64,000 bases of DNA, taken from assembly GCA_002427735.1 (NCBI GenBank), contig DIYP01000014.1, forward strand, positions 340,926-404,925. Direction: 5' to 3'. The first letter of the stretch is position 1; every line of letters begins with the position of its first letter. The notes beneath the pieces were generated by a model, which ran no database searches, was not told the origin of the DNA, and saw only the letters and a list, made by a program, of their open reading frames with translations. Below, in pieces: positions 25,415 through 34,110 of the stretch. A program made the translations under genes and the position numbers. This DNA is from Flavobacteriales bacterium UBA6051 (GTDB taxonomy: Bacteria; Bacteroidota; Bacteroidia; Flavobacteriales_D; Crocinitomicaceae).

Positions 25415-27004
25415 CTAACGAACCACGTACAAGGTGTCCGGTTCAAAATGGATAGCGTTGAACCATTGCTTGCGAGTTGTTTCAGATGGGTTCCACCAGA
25501 AGGGATCAAATCCTTTAGGGGAGTTCCCAGAGTAACCATTGACCGATTTTAAATTCAGTGCTTGTGAAGCCAACATGGCATCAAGTTGATAGAAGAAGTG
25601 TGGATCTTCTAGCGCTTCCGGTTCATAACTAACAATTTCACCTGTTGGAATGTGCTCAAACTTTTCTTTCAATGTCTCCACGCGGCTTTGGGCCATGTTT
25701 TTATCTGTTCTGTACGTCTTATCAGCGAAAAAATAATTGTCCACCACCAGACAACTAAGGAAACCAATGAATACAACCACTTTATAGCGAGAAAGCCAAA
25801 TGAACAGTAGGCAGGCCACTAGACATACGAAAAGTGCAAAAAACACGAGTTCAACATTAATAACGCGCGTCAATGAACGCATTGATCCGAATCCTGGAAG
25901 CACATGAACAAGTTTGTACAAGGAATAACCTTGATATCGGAAGAATAGGAGGAAGGTAGTTCCTGCTGTGATCAGCAAGAGCCATACAGTCGGTGAAAAA
26001 ATGGAAGAAAGACCAGAAATTCGTTTTCGTAAAATGACAATGGTAGTAATAATGATAACGGAAAGAATCGTCAGTATTCCTGGAAACAATTGATGATCCC
26101 AAAACGCGTCATAACCAATTCCAACTTGCGAAAGTCCATCCCAGAGAAGGCTTCCTTCCTGACTGAAGAAGAAGGAACGCAAGGAGGGAATCGTTCCAAC
26201 GATTTGATCGTAGCCGAGTACTCCAACACTTTTGGAACGCTCGAAATAGGGAAGCATGAGCGTTGCTAAGAAAAACATGTTCACACCTGCACCAATTAGG
26301 GTAAAAAGCCACCAGCGAAATTGCTTTGCAATTTGAAAAAAATGCTTTCGCTCAAAAACAAAAAGAATGAGTAAAAGCATGATCCCAAAAGGAATAGCAA
26401 GCATGAATCCAAGGTATATTCCAGCATAAAACTGTAATACTAAAAACAAGGTAGCTAGAAACAAGTATTTAGGATGCAATGATGCCTTGAACTTAACGAG
26501 CATCCACAAACAGAGTGGAATGAAGAATCTCGGGAACACTTGAGCATGGGTCATCTGTGATTGCAAGGCCATAGAGAATGCGAAAACAAAAGCGCCAAGC
26601 ACAGCAGCGTATTGGTTCTTAGTGACAGCTTTCAGGAAAAAATAGCAGGTAGTATAATTCAATATAGCCAGAGTCACAAACCACGATTGAAATGCGGTCT
26701 CAACATCGCACCCGAAGCCGCGGAATAGCGAATAAATAGGGACCGTGCCTATTAGATTGTCTGAAAAAGTGATGACTTCAGCTGCTGGATAAAAATAGGG
26801 CGCATTCCAAAGTGAAGGAACTTGTCCCGTCAAAAATTTATGACCGTGCTCGAGGATATAAGTATTGAATCGTCCATCTCCTAAATCTCCCGGAAAATAT
26901 GCGAAGTCCAGCCCGGTAAGATTAAAAACAACAAAGTAGAGTCCTAAAATCAACCCGAGTAGAAAAGGCCACGAATTAAGGAATGACTGCTTGTTTAAAA
27001 TCAT
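25415..27004 (-). CDS. Polytopic membrane protein, GT-C glycosyltransferase-like
   Basis: 529 residues from ATG 27004; the frame is open to 27166 but the longer form would overlap the divergent GNAT start, and this ATG directly precedes the first membrane segment (SWPFLLGLILGLYFVVFNL). About eleven hydrophobic segments follow. The first outer loop contains PGDLGDGRFN, an acidic cluster placed like the catalytic loop of GT-C lipid-linked sugar transferases, and WNAPYFYP, and the C-terminal 100 residues are soluble. The general plan is that of YfhO/mannosyltransferase-like envelope enzymes, but no close family is recognised and donor and acceptor are unknown. Its 3' end touches the dispersed repeat. 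Confidence 0.6.
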   Translation of the reverse strand: MILNKQSFLNSWPFLLGLILGLYFVVFNLTGLDFAYFPGDLGDGRFNTYILEHGHKFLTGQVPSLWNAPYFYPAAEVITFSDNLIGTVPIYSLFRGFGCDVETAFQSWFVTLAILNYTTCYFFLKAVTKNQYAAVLGAFVFAFSMALQSQMTHAQVFPRFFIPLCLWMLVKFKASLHPKYLFLATLFLVLQFYAGIYLGFMLAIPFGIMLLLILFVFERKHFFQIAKQFRWWLFTLIGAGVNMFFLATLMLPYFERSKSVGVLGYDQIVGTIPSLRSFFFSQEGSLLWDGLSQVGIGYDAFWDHQLFPGILTILSVIIITTIVILRKRISGLSSIFSPTVWLLLITAGTTFLLFFRYQGYSLYKLVHVLPGFGSMRSLTRVINVELVFFALFVCLVACLLFIWLSRYKVVVFIGFLSCLVVDNYFFADKTYRTDKNMAQSRVETLKEKFEHIPTGEIVSYEPEALEDPHFFYQLDAMLASQALNLKSVNGYSGNSPKGFDPFWWNPSETTRKQWFNAIHFEPDTLYVVR

Positions 27005-27104
27005 CGCCGAAAAATACGGATTATCCTTAAAGAAAGAGAGGCAGTGTTTGAATAATACAAAAACCTGTTTAGCTTTATGAAAAGACAATACTTCCATCGC
27101 AGCA

Positions 27105-27641
27105 ATGAGAGAAAATGAGGACCGTATTATTTTAGAAACTGAGCGACTAAAGCTTAGAGAATTCACCCTCGACGATGATGAATTTATATTTAAGTTGTTG
27201 AATCAGGAATCATGGATTAGGAATATTGGTTGTTTTGGGATCGATTCATTAAAAGAAGCCGAGGAATATCTAAAGAATGGGCCGATAGAATCTTATCAGA
27301 AACATGGCTTCGGTTTGTGGGCAATACAACTCAAGGAGACTGAAGAGCCAATAGGAATGTGTGGACTTATTAAACGTGATTGGTTGTCGAGTATAGACAT
27401 CGGATTTGCTCTGATAGAGAAGTATGAAGGGAAGGGATTTACTAGCGAAGCTGCGCAGGCCACATTGCACTATGCGGAGAACCGGCTAAATGTTGATTCG
27501 GTATTGGCAATAACGGGTAATACGAATGAGAAGTCCATCCGGTTACTCAAGAAAATGGGATTACGTAAAGAAAAGGATGTGCAGACTCCAAATGGTGATA
27601 CGCTTGCGCTTTTTTCAGTGTGTTTTGTCTTAAAAGGCTAG
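27105..27641 (+). CDS. GNAT N-acetyltransferase, RimJ/RimL type
   Basis: 178 residues. ETERLKLREFTLDDDEFIF at the start is the signature of the Acetyltransf_3 subgroup. IGMCGLIKRDWLSSIDIGFAL gives strands 4 and 5, and EKYEGKGFTSEAAQATLHYA the acetyl-CoA-binding loop (Q/R-x-x-G-x-G/A variant EGKGFT) and its helix. NTNEKSIRLLKKMGLRKE is the usual C-terminal signature. It transfers acetyl from acetyl-CoA to an amine, protein N-terminus or small molecule; the substrate is unknown. It is divergent from the GT-C-like gene. Confidence 0.85.
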   Translation: MRENEDRIILETERLKLREFTLDDDEFIFKLLNQESWIRNIGCFGIDSLKEAEEYLKNGPIESYQKHGFGLWAIQLKETEEPIGMCGLIKRDWLSSIDIGFALIEKYEGKGFTSEAAQATLHYAENRLNVDSVLAITGNTNEKSIRLLKKMGLRKEKDVQTPNGDTLALFSVCFVLKG

Positions 27642-27642
27642 A

Positions 27643-27917
27643 AAACTCTCACCTTTTTAAAATGTGCCAGAACTGGATTCGAACCGTCGAAGCACTGCTT
27701 CGGCAGCACAAACGTGAGTGCCGTGCCATGGTAGAATCGAAAATAGTTAGAATAAAAAAAGGCGAGAACAACTCTCACCTTTTAAAAATGTGCCCAGAAC
27801 TGGATTCGAACCGTCGAAGCACTGCTTCGGCAGCACAAACATGAGTGCCGTGCCATGGTAGAATCGAAAATAGTTAGAATAAAAAAAGGCGAGAACAACC
27901 CTCACCTTTTAAAAATG
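27643..27917 (-). repeat. Two tandem 127-bp copies of the tRNA-Leu 3' end plus terminator
   Basis: TGCCCAGAACTGGATTCGAA, the last 20 bases of tRNA-Leu in minus orientation, recurs at about 27791 and, lacking one C, at 27665, with a period of 127 bases (126 for the first). Each partial copy is followed by GTCGAAGCACTGCTTCGGC, resembling a class II variable arm (CGAAGC-AGT-GCTTCG), and then an identical spacer and the tRNA terminator hairpin (AAAAGG..GAG / CTC..CCTTTT). The 5' halves of the tRNA are missing, so they cannot be functional tRNAs. The outermost copy merges with the GNAT gene terminator. Confidence 0.75.
27880..27912 (-). terminator. Terminator of tRNA-Leu
   Basis: On the minus strand AAAAGG-T-GAG, a loop, and CTC-G-CCTTTT lead into a T run, just after the tRNA 3' end. 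The same hairpin is repeated at about 27753-27785. Confidence 0.65.
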
Positions 27918-28000
27918 TGCCCAGAACTGGATTCGAACCAGCACGCACGTAGTGCACAACCCCCTCAAGATTGCGTGTCTACCAATTTCACCACCTGGGC
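27918..28000 (-). tRNA. tRNA-Leu (anticodon GAG)
   Basis: Class II tRNA of 83 bases. The acceptor stem GCCCAGG pairs with the 3' end TTCTGGGC; the discriminator base is A and CCA is not encoded. The anticodon arm CAATC-TTGAGGG-GGTTG gives GAG, reading Leu CUC/CUU. The long variable arm (TGCACTACGTGCG) and the T loop GTTCGAATCC are intact. Confidence 0.95.
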
Positions 28001-28030
28001 ATTTGAGACGTCAAATTTGACGAGCAGGTG

Positions 28031-28059
28031 CAAATATAATTCATTCTTGGATTCTACAA
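28031..28059 (-). promoter_or_regulatory. tRNA-Leu promoter
   Basis: On the minus strand TTG, 18 bases, then TATATTTG, a match to the Bacteroidota housekeeping promoter (TTG-N19-TAnnTTTG). The box is followed by CAC exactly as in the tRNA-Arg promoter and lies 30 bases before the tRNA 5' end. Confidence 0.7.
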
Positions 28060-28061
28060 AC

Positions 28062-28092
28062 AAAAAAGAGTCACCTTGCGATGACTCTTTTC
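28062..28092 (-). terminator. Intrinsic terminator of the T9SS gene
   Basis: Perfect 10-bp stem AAAAGAGTCA / TGACTCTTTT with an 8-base loop, 17 bases past the stop of the minus-strand gene at 28109. Confidence 0.8.
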
Positions 28093-28108
28093 AATTATTC
28101 AGTCATTC

Positions 28109-29485
28109 TTATTGAATAATTAGCTTTTTTGTATGCGTCGCCTGACCATTGCTGATATGAACAATATAGATGCCATTAGAAAGTACTGATAGGTCAACCT
28201 GCTGATTTCCTGAACAGTTGTTTCGTTTAACAGCTAGCGCCCCATCCATTCCAACGATTTCAATTTCAAATACGCCCTTTTCAGGAAGTGAAATGTTCAC
28301 AACATCCGTTGTAGGATTCGGGTAAAGATCGAACGCAATCATCTGTTGCTCTTCTATTCCAACATTTCCTCCCGAAAACTGCAAATCATCCAATTTCAAT
28401 ACAGATCCTGGATTGTCCCCTGAGTAAGCAAGGAACATGATGGAGTCCGGTGTTCCTGTCAGTGAGAGGTTAGACGAGAAAGTCGTATAAGTTGCCTGAG
28501 CGGTGAGCTGCTCACTATGCGTGCCAATGATATTTCCATTTTCATAGAAAATCAAATCAATAGACGCCTGATCTCCGTTAGCAGGAGCGTATTTATAAGC
28601 TCCTGAGAACTGTGTTGGGTCAGCGTTATAAGGTGCATTTGCAAAAGGATTCCATGAAAAAACATCGATAGGCGCCATGGACAAAAGAGAGGCAATGGTA
28701 TCGGGAGCTTCAAAGACGGTCGTCATTTCTACCGCGTAAGTACCCGAATTGGCATCGGTAGTTTTCGTAACGTTTTCCAGTCCAGGTCCGGCTAGAAGCC
28801 AATTGATCGAGTACCAGTTAGTTGGGTCTTCTACAGTTGTTGTTGTCCAATCTTCAAAGCTGTTGTTGGGGTAAGGTGAAGTAAGTACAGATCCGGCATA
28901 AAACTGAACATTATCAACCATTGCCCAAGATCCTGGAGCAGGTCGAGGCCCTCCAAGTGGATTGTTCAAAACAAAACCGAGGAAAAGCTCATCTTGTGGA
29001 GTATTTCCAACATACAGCAGTGTTGGTGTCCAGGTCGTTTGTGTACCATAGGCCACAGGCATACTGCGAAAATCAACGGGTACGCCATTGTCGTAGCGAA
29101 CCATGATCATAAACAAAGTATCGTCAGGGTTAAGGTCAACCTTATAATGAACGCTAATTGCCTCGAAATTATCTGTATATGGAACGCCACCAGCAGGCCC
29201 GGATTGATCTAAATCTCCCTGTAATACATATCCAGCAAGTGTGTCTTGATCATATACAATGGCTTCCAGTCGAGCGGAGGAGAGGCCATCTTGCGCATCA
29301 TTGGATTTGAAAACAGTTTCCAGGCCCCAGAACTCTTCCGTATTAGTACTTTTCCAATTGGTTGGAGATTCATACAAGTAGGTATCTTGCCAAATTTCAA
29401 AACCTCCATTATTGATCTGACCATTTTGTCCAAAGGAAGCGAAGGATAACAGACTCAGTAAAAAGATGGAATAGATTTTTTTCAT
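28109..29485 (-). CDS. Secreted T9SS type A sorting domain protein with two carbohydrate-binding-like domains
   Basis: 458 residues. A signal peptide (1-19, FLLSLLSFASFGQ) is followed by two related beta-sandwich-like domains of about 180 residues, each opening with a 'NGGFEIW... PTNW' / 'NNSFEDW...PTNW' signature seen in cell-surface domains similar to PCMD/CBM modules, so an internal duplication is likely. The C-terminal T9SS domain begins FDLYPNPTTDVVNISLPEKG and ends THTKKLIIQ. The protein should be exported and anchored to the cell surface; glycan binding is a guess from the domain type. The region just upstream has TAACTTCG, one mismatch from TAnnTTTG. A strong terminator follows. Confidence 0.85.
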   Translation of the reverse strand: MKKIYSIFLLSLLSFASFGQNGQINNGGFEIWQDTYLYESPTNWKSTNTEEFWGLETVFKSNDAQDGLSSARLEAIVYDQDTLAGYVLQGDLDQSGPAGGVPYTDNFEAISVHYKVDLNPDDTLFMIMVRYDNGVPVDFRSMPVAYGTQTTWTPTLLYVGNTPQDELFLGFVLNNPLGGPRPAPGSWAMVDNVQFYAGSVLTSPYPNNSFEDWTTTTVEDPTNWYSINWLLAGPGLENVTKTTDANSGTYAVEMTTVFEAPDTIASLLSMAPIDVFSWNPFANAPYNADPTQFSGAYKYAPANGDQASIDLIFYENGNIIGTHSEQLTAQATYTTFSSNLSLTGTPDSIMFLAYSGDNPGSVLKLDDLQFSGGNVGIEEQQMIAFDLYPNPTTDVVNISLPEKGVFEIEIVGMDGALAVKRNNCSGNQQVDLSVLSNGIYIVHISNGQATHTKKLIIQ

Positions 29486-29545
29486 GTTGATAGTGTTTAA
29501 TGAATCGAAGTTACGAAAATCGAATTGGATGATAAAAGTCTCGTT

Positions 29546-30028
29546 CTAACCTTGCTGACGAAACGAGGTGAAAATGGCAATAAAAGCAATGGCTGCGCGA
29601 ATGTCATCCGGAACATCGCTGAAATCGACGTCCACTTCCCAACGTTCAAAATCACCGGAGAAAACTGTTCGAATTTCACCTTCAGCATCGCCCGATACGC
29701 GCCACCTTGTTCGATCACCATAGAATACTGTTTCGATTTGCACCTTCTTGCCATGTCCACTGATTTCCCAGCGATCAAATTCATTGGCGAAAGTCGTACG
29801 CATGCGAACTTCATTATCAATCTTCCAGTTATCCCAATCATTCGTAAATGTTGTTCGGATTGTCATTCCATCGAAACGCCAGTTATCATAACTTTCAATG
29901 AAAACAGTTCTGAACGATTCGCCGTCAAATTTCCATTGTGTATAGTTATCAGAGAACGTTGTGCGAAGTGATTGTCCAAAGGCGCCCGACGAAAGGAGTA
30001 ACAGGCATGCACAAAATAGATGTCTCAT
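29546..30028 (-). CDS. Small secreted protein of tandem 'RTTF...W.FDG' repeats
   Basis: 160 residues with a signal peptide (1-18, LLLLSSGAFGQ). The rest is almost entirely six tandem repeats of 18 to 23 residues: RTTFSDNYTQWKFDG, RTVFIESYDNWRFDG, RTTFTNDWDNWKID, RTTFANEFDRWEISG, ETVFYGDRTRWRVSG, RTVFSGDFERWEVD. Each reads as a beta-hairpin, with Arg-Thr-x-Phe on one strand and an invariant Trp on the other, so a small solenoid or open barrel is likely. A hydrophobic helix (IRAAIAFIAIFTSF) closes the protein. No family is recognised. Neighbours are a T9SS cargo gene and an ABC exporter, neither obviously related. Confidence 0.75.
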   Translation of the reverse strand: MRHLFCACLLLLSSGAFGQSLRTTFSDNYTQWKFDGESFRTVFIESYDNWRFDGMTIRTTFTNDWDNWKIDNEVRMRTTFANEFDRWEISGHGKKVQIETVFYGDRTRWRVSGDAEGEIRTVFSGDFERWEVDVDFSDVPDDIRAAIAFIAIFTSFRQQG

Positions 30029-30107
30029 AAATTGAGTTTTATATTCTACTAAAAAGACGTAATTCTGCGCGCAAAAGCAAGCGATTTAGACTAAATCAGT
30101 TGTTTTA

Positions 30108-31298
30108 TCACATGACAACATTGCCTTCCTTATCGAAACGTCGATACGAAACAAGCACAGCAGAAAGCGCCAACACCAGCATTACAGCAAAACTCAAGCC
30201 AAGAAGGTAGACATCTAACGTTCCTGCGATCAGTTCTTTTGTCGCAAGGACTACATTAACTACTGGAATGCAGGCTGTCACAATGTTTAGCTCAATTCCT
30301 GGGAAAAAACCAACCATTGCCGGTAATACCATAACAATGTTGAGAGGAGTGATGATACTTTGTGCTTCTTTGAAACTCTTAGCATAAACGGCAATGGGCA
30401 CCATTACCCCAGCGAAAAATACCGTAAGTGGGAAAAGTAATCCAAATAGCATGAGCACAAATTTTGCATTCAGAATTCCATGAATAACCTCCAGCAATTC
30501 AGGGTTGTCAACAATGTCTAATACTTCGATAGAGATAAATAATCCTAATAGAGCGGCTGAGGAAGCAAGCAATCCAGAAAGTACAACTACCCCCATCTTT
30601 CCAAAGAGAATTTGCCAGCGTGCAACAGGAGTTGTGAGCAGGGTTTCTATAGTTCCGCGCTCTTTTTCTCCTGTGAATAAATCGATGGCAGGATACATAC
30701 ATCCCAAAAAGCCAAAGGCGATGAATATATAGGGTAAAATTCCACCGGCTAACTTTCCGATCATTTCTTTACTTGAGGCCACATTATTGTAGTTAGTTAC
30801 AATAGGTGTAAGTTCTGTAGCCACCAATTCCATTTCTAGATAACGTTCTTGCTGGGCAATCCCTTCGATGGCTTTCATGTAGGATTCTGCTCTTTCCTGC
30901 ATTCCAACATCCGTCGCGTTATAATAAATCTCAACCGTTGCAGGCTTTTTTGTTTTCAGGTAATTGTCAAAGTCGTTGGTAATAAACATTCCCAATTGCA
31001 CGGTGTCACTTCTCAGGTCTTCCTTCATTTGTACAGTATCCTCATATTGCACAAGCGCTTTTTTACCGTATTCTTCAGGTAAATTCTCGAGCATTTCGAG
31101 AACATAGTTCTCGTCCGGACCGACGTAAGCTATTTTTACTTCTTTGGAGATTGCGTCTTCTGTAAAGGAAGCGGAAACACTGACAAAAACGTTTAGAATA
31201 ATCGGGAAAATGAGTATGGGAATCACCAACATCATCATCAGCGTGCGTCGGTCACGTAATGTATCCTTGAGTTCTTTTTTGAAAATAGTAAAGATCAT
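30108..31298 (-). CDS. ABC-2 type transporter permease (NatB-like)
   Basis: 396 residues. One membrane helix near the N-terminus (residues 17-38) is followed by an extracytoplasmic domain of about 130 residues, and about five or six further helices from 180 onward. FTGEKERGTIETLLTTPV is the conserved coupling helix motif of ABC-2 permeases that contacts the ATPase. The layout matches NatB/YhaP-type exporters. It overlaps the ATPase gene by 4 bases (ATGA), so the two form one transporter; NatAB exports sodium, but the substrate here may differ. Confidence 0.85.
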   Translation of the reverse strand: MIFTIFKKELKDTLRDRRTLMMMLVIPILIFPIILNVFVSVSASFTEDAISKEVKIAYVGPDENYVLEMLENLPEEYGKKALVQYEDTVQMKEDLRSDTVQLGMFITNDFDNYLKTKKPATVEIYYNATDVGMQERAESYMKAIEGIAQQERYLEMELVATELTPIVTNYNNVASSKEMIGKLAGGILPYIFIAFGFLGCMYPAIDLFTGEKERGTIETLLTTPVARWQILFGKMGVVVLSGLLASSAALLGLFISIEVLDIVDNPELLEVIHGILNAKFVLMLFGLLFPLTVFFAGVMVPIAVYAKSFKEAQSIITPLNIVMVLPAMVGFFPGIELNIVTACIPVVNVVLATKELIAGTLDVYLLGLSFAVMLVLALSAVLVSYRRFDKEGNVVM

Positions 31299-32071
31299 GA
31301 CTGGTGTTCTTTAGAGGAGTTAACAATTCGGATGAACTCAGCGGTTAAATTTTCTGCTTGCATTTGCGATCGGAAGTCTTCCATGGTACCGTCAAAAAGC
31401 ATTTTACCTTTGTGAATAATTGCCATATCATCGCAAAGCAAATCGACTTCACTCATAATGTGACTTGAAAAAATGACCGTTTTTCCTTCTTCTCGACAAC
31501 TTCGAATAAGCTGAATAATATTTTCGGAAGTGATCACATCCAATCCGCTTGTTGGTTCGTCAAAGATGACTACCTCAGGATCATGAATCATCGTGCGGCA
31601 TATGGAAACCTTTTGCTTCATTCCAGTAGACAGCTTTCCGATCCGCTTACCTTGAAAATCATGCATGTCCAAGAGTGAATAAAGACGCTCCTTACGTGAT
31701 TCAAATTCCGCTTGCGGTATTCCGTATAGATCCGCAAAGTATTTGATGACTTCATTTGGTGTCAATCGTGCGTACAAGCCTGTTGAACCTGTTAAAAAAC
31801 CAATCTTTTTTCTAACCTCTGCTGGGTTGGAGACAGCATCAATACCTGCAATTTTAATAGTTCCGGACGTTGGCTTAAAAATGGTAGAAAGCATTCGCAA
31901 CGTGGTTGTTTTTCCTGCTCCGTTAGGACCTAGTAGTGAAAAAACACGTCCAGGCTGGCAGTTGAAGCTTACACCATCCACCGCAATTGCTTTAGGTTCT
32001 TTGGTATTTAATTCTTTACGCTGCCTTTTAGAAAGGACAAATTCTTTGCGTAAATCGGAAATCTCTATCAT
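31295..32071 (-). CDS. ABC transporter ATP-binding protein (NatA-like)
   Basis: 258 residues with all nucleotide-binding motifs: Walker A GPNGAGKTT at 48-56, Q-loop region in IGFLTGSTGLYARL, signature LSTGMKQKVSI, Walker B VVIFDEPTSGLD, and switch His in SSHIMSEVD. It powers the ABC-2 permease encoded by the overlapping next gene. The sequence resembles NatA and YhaQ-type export ATPases. It is divergent from the TfoX-like gene with 58 bases between the starts, which must carry both promoters. Confidence 0.9.
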   Translation of the reverse strand: MIEISDLRKEFVLSKRQRKELNTKEPKAIAVDGVSFNCQPGRVFSLLGPNGAGKTTTLRMLSTIFKPTSGTIKIAGIDAVSNPAEVRKKIGFLTGSTGLYARLTPNEVIKYFADLYGIPQAEFESRKERLYSLLDMHDFQGKRIGKLSTGMKQKVSICRTMIHDPEVVIFDEPTSGLDVITSENIIQLIRSCREEGKTVIFSSHIMSEVDLLCDDMAIIHKGKMLFDGTMEDFRSQMQAENLTAEFIRIVNSSKEHQS

Positions 32072-32129
32072 GAAGAAATGTGTTTGAACGAATGTAATGA
32101 ATTGCCAACGAAAACTGTACTTTTATTCT

Positions 32130-32483
32130 ATGGCATACAATGAATATCTACAGGAACGGATAGATTCCATTTTGAACGACAAGAAAGTGAACTTTGAAGC
32201 GCGCAAAATGATGGGCGGATTGTGCTATATGATTAACGATAAAATGTGCTTAGGAATTGTAAAAGATGATTTCATGGCGCGTGTTGGTGTTGACGCATAC
32301 GAAGAACTCATTCAGCGCAAAGGAGCTCGACCAATGGATTTCACAAAACGCCCCATGAAAGGATATATCTTCGTTGCCCCGGAAGGTGTTGACTACGAAG
32401 CTGATCTTGAATTCTGGGTCCAGAAATGTTTGGATTTTAATCCGTTAGCAGTGGCTTCAAAAAAACGAAAGAAGAAGGCTTAG
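32130..32483 (+). CDS. TfoX/Sxy N-terminal domain protein
   Basis: 117 residues from ATG 32130; an in-frame ATG at 32097 would add 11 poorly conserved residues. FEARKMMGGLCYMINDKMCLGIV is the TfoX N-terminal signature, followed by FMARVGVDAYEELI, PMDFTKRPMKGYIFV and a Lys-rich tail (KKRKKKA). In Proteobacteria TfoX/Sxy activates competence genes; stand-alone N-domain proteins are widespread in Bacteroidota with no settled role. Its stop overlaps the end of the convergent rhodanese-like gene by 4 bases. Confidence 0.85.
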   Translation: MAYNEYLQERIDSILNDKKVNFEARKMMGGLCYMINDKMCLGIVKDDFMARVGVDAYEELIQRKGARPMDFTKRPMKGYIFVAPEGVDYEADLEFWVQKCLDFNPLAVASKKRKKKA

Positions 32484-33019
32484 TATAATTTAATCACTGC
32501 GCTCCCTTCAAGTGTAATACGTTTGTCGTAAATAGAAATCAACTCTGATAGTTCATAAACATTCTTATAACCATAACCGTAAAGGTTGATGTAGGTTGGA
32601 ATGTTCAATGCTAAGGTTAATTCTTCCTGACTGGTTTCAACTGGAGGAGTATAACTCTTGGTTGGGAAGTATTCTTCGTCACCATCAAAGTTATTGTTGC
32701 AATAAATCAAAATCTTCGTATCCTTTGAAGGAATGATTTCTGCTAAACGTTTTGCTGTGAAATCAGCAAAGTTCAGGTGAATAGCTCCTTTGACATGTTT
32801 TGCATCGTACATTGCCTTTGATCTTGTATCAAGGATAATAACGTTCTTGCGTTGACTCAACTCATTGAATCGTTCAATGGGAATCAAGCGTTTTGCACGA
32901 TGTGGTTTAACTTCTGCAACGAGCTTTTCGAAAGCATCATAATCTACCTTAGAAGGCGTTTGTCCGAATGCGGCGCTGCTCAGTAGACTGAACAGCGCAA
33001 AAGTGAAAATATTCTTCAT
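32480..33019 (-). CDS. Exported rhodanese-like domain protein
   Basis: 179 residues from ATG 33019, chosen because the signal peptide (MKNIFTFALFSLLSSAAFG) begins there. The rhodanese fold is marked by NVIILDTRSKAMYDAKHVKGAIHL and the active-site strand and loop ILIYCNNNFDGD, with the Cys in the catalytic position. The loop is longer than the six-residue loop of true thiosulfate sulfurtransferases. It therefore probably handles sulfane sulfur or binds a partner in the periplasm. It ends with an overlap on the convergent tfoX-like gene. Confidence 0.8.
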   Translation of the reverse strand: MKNIFTFALFSLLSSAAFGQTPSKVDYDAFEKLVAEVKPHRAKRLIPIERFNELSQRKNVIILDTRSKAMYDAKHVKGAIHLNFADFTAKRLAEIIPSKDTKILIYCNNNFDGDEEYFPTKSYTPPVETSQEELTLALNIPTYINLYGYGYKNVYELSELISIYDKRITLEGSAVIKLY

Positions 33020-33108
33020 GTTTGTTTGGTTTGGTTGCCGCTGACTTTTGTCATCAACACACATCTGTACATCACAATTAAAGAAAGGTTCAAATCAATT
33101 GGAAAAAA

Positions 33109-34110
33109 TTACTCACAGATTCTTCCTTTGTGCTTGTCGTTTCTATAATGAATGTCCAACGTTTTCATTTCTTCAATTAGTTCAGCAGAAGGAGGAGTGT
33201 TTTGTAATGCGGAAAGATCAGGTTGTCCAGCATCTACCCAAGCAGTATACCATATTGATCCAACGGCAGCAATTGCAGCTCTTAACCGTCGTTCTACCAT
33301 GCCATTCATTCGTCGGTGATATTCCTGTGAAAATTCATAGGAATAAACTGAAACCGTTGTATTACCGCGCCGCTCAAAGCTGTACTTGCGATCTGAGTCA
33401 AAGTCATTCGTCACTTCACGTTCAATTTGTAGCACGGAGTCAACAGCTCGATGAGACGCTTCAACTGCTGTCCAAACGTAATCACTTAGATTTTTAACAT
33501 AATCTGCTTTACCAATAAAGTAGTCGTAATTCTCACTGTTTATTTCTACTAAACGACTTTCCCAAAGCCCATGAATTCCTTTTTGATTGGTCAACTGACC
33601 GTTGTAATTTTCAGTGGTATGCAATGGAACATGTGCATCACCAATGTAATGGCCAATGTCTGCAGAATACTTCAAAATCAGGTCGACATTTCTGCTTTCG
33701 AAGGCCTTTTGAAGCTTATATTTCATGGAGCTAATGGTCCAGGGCACAATACCATAAGCTTGAAGCGTATCCTCTGTAAACTTTGTAACGGCATCTCTCC
33801 ATCTTCTCGGAACAACCTCAAATGGATCTTCGCCATTATGAACGTAATGATCGATATCAATGTAGTGTCGTTGGGCTTCGCCTTCCACAGCGTACCTTCG
33901 CTTATCAGGGTCTACCGCATGCTCCGTTAGGTATTCAATGTGTTCTTTATAAAACCCAAACATTTCAGGAGGCAATGTAAAGGTCGCAATCCGATTGATC
34001 CGTTTGTGGCCGAAAAACCCCCATTTTATTTGCACAGTAGATCGTCCAAACCCGAGAAGGATTGGAATCACTAAAAGTGCTAACCATTTATAATTTGACC
34101 AACTTCCCAT
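33109..34110 (-). CDS. Zinc-dependent phospholipase C / S1-P1 nuclease-like protein
   Basis: 333 residues with an N-terminal signal or anchor (residues 8-23). The mature part starts with WGFFGHKRINRIAT, whose Trp and His are in the place of the N-terminal zinc ligands of this fold. RHYIDIDHYVHNGED, YSADIGHYIGDAHVPLH and TTENYNGQ carry the other His/Asp ligands, followed by GLWESRLVE. This is the helical zinc-hydrolase family that includes phospholipase C and S1/P1 nuclease; Bacteroidota members are usually exported. It overlaps the upstream comB-like gene by 23 bases. Confidence 0.8.
   Translation of the reverse strand: MGSWSNYKWLALLVIPILLGFGRSTVQIKWGFFGHKRINRIATFTLPPEMFGFYKEHIEYLTEHAVDPDKRRYAVEGEAQRHYIDIDHYVHNGEDPFEVVPRRWRDAVTKFTEDTLQAYGIVPWTISSMKYKLQKAFESRNVDLILKYSADIGHYIGDAHVPLHTTENYNGQLTNQKGIHGLWESRLVEINSENYDYFIGKADYVKNLSDYVWTAVEASHRAVDSVLQIEREVTNDFDSDRKYSFERRGNTTVSVYSYEFSQEYHRRMNGMVERRLRAAIAAVGSIWYTAWVDAGQPDLSALQNTPPSAELIEEMKTLDIHYRNDKHKGRICE

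Noticed and set aside
27643..28000. Possible CRISPR array
   Set aside because: Period of 127 bases, repeats include the spacer, and the repeated unit is a tRNA 3' end with terminator; no cas genes are near.
27620..28115. Three small plus-strand frames over the tRNA-Leu repeats
   Set aside because: They translate antisense tRNA and terminator sequence; identical peptides arise from the tandem repeats.
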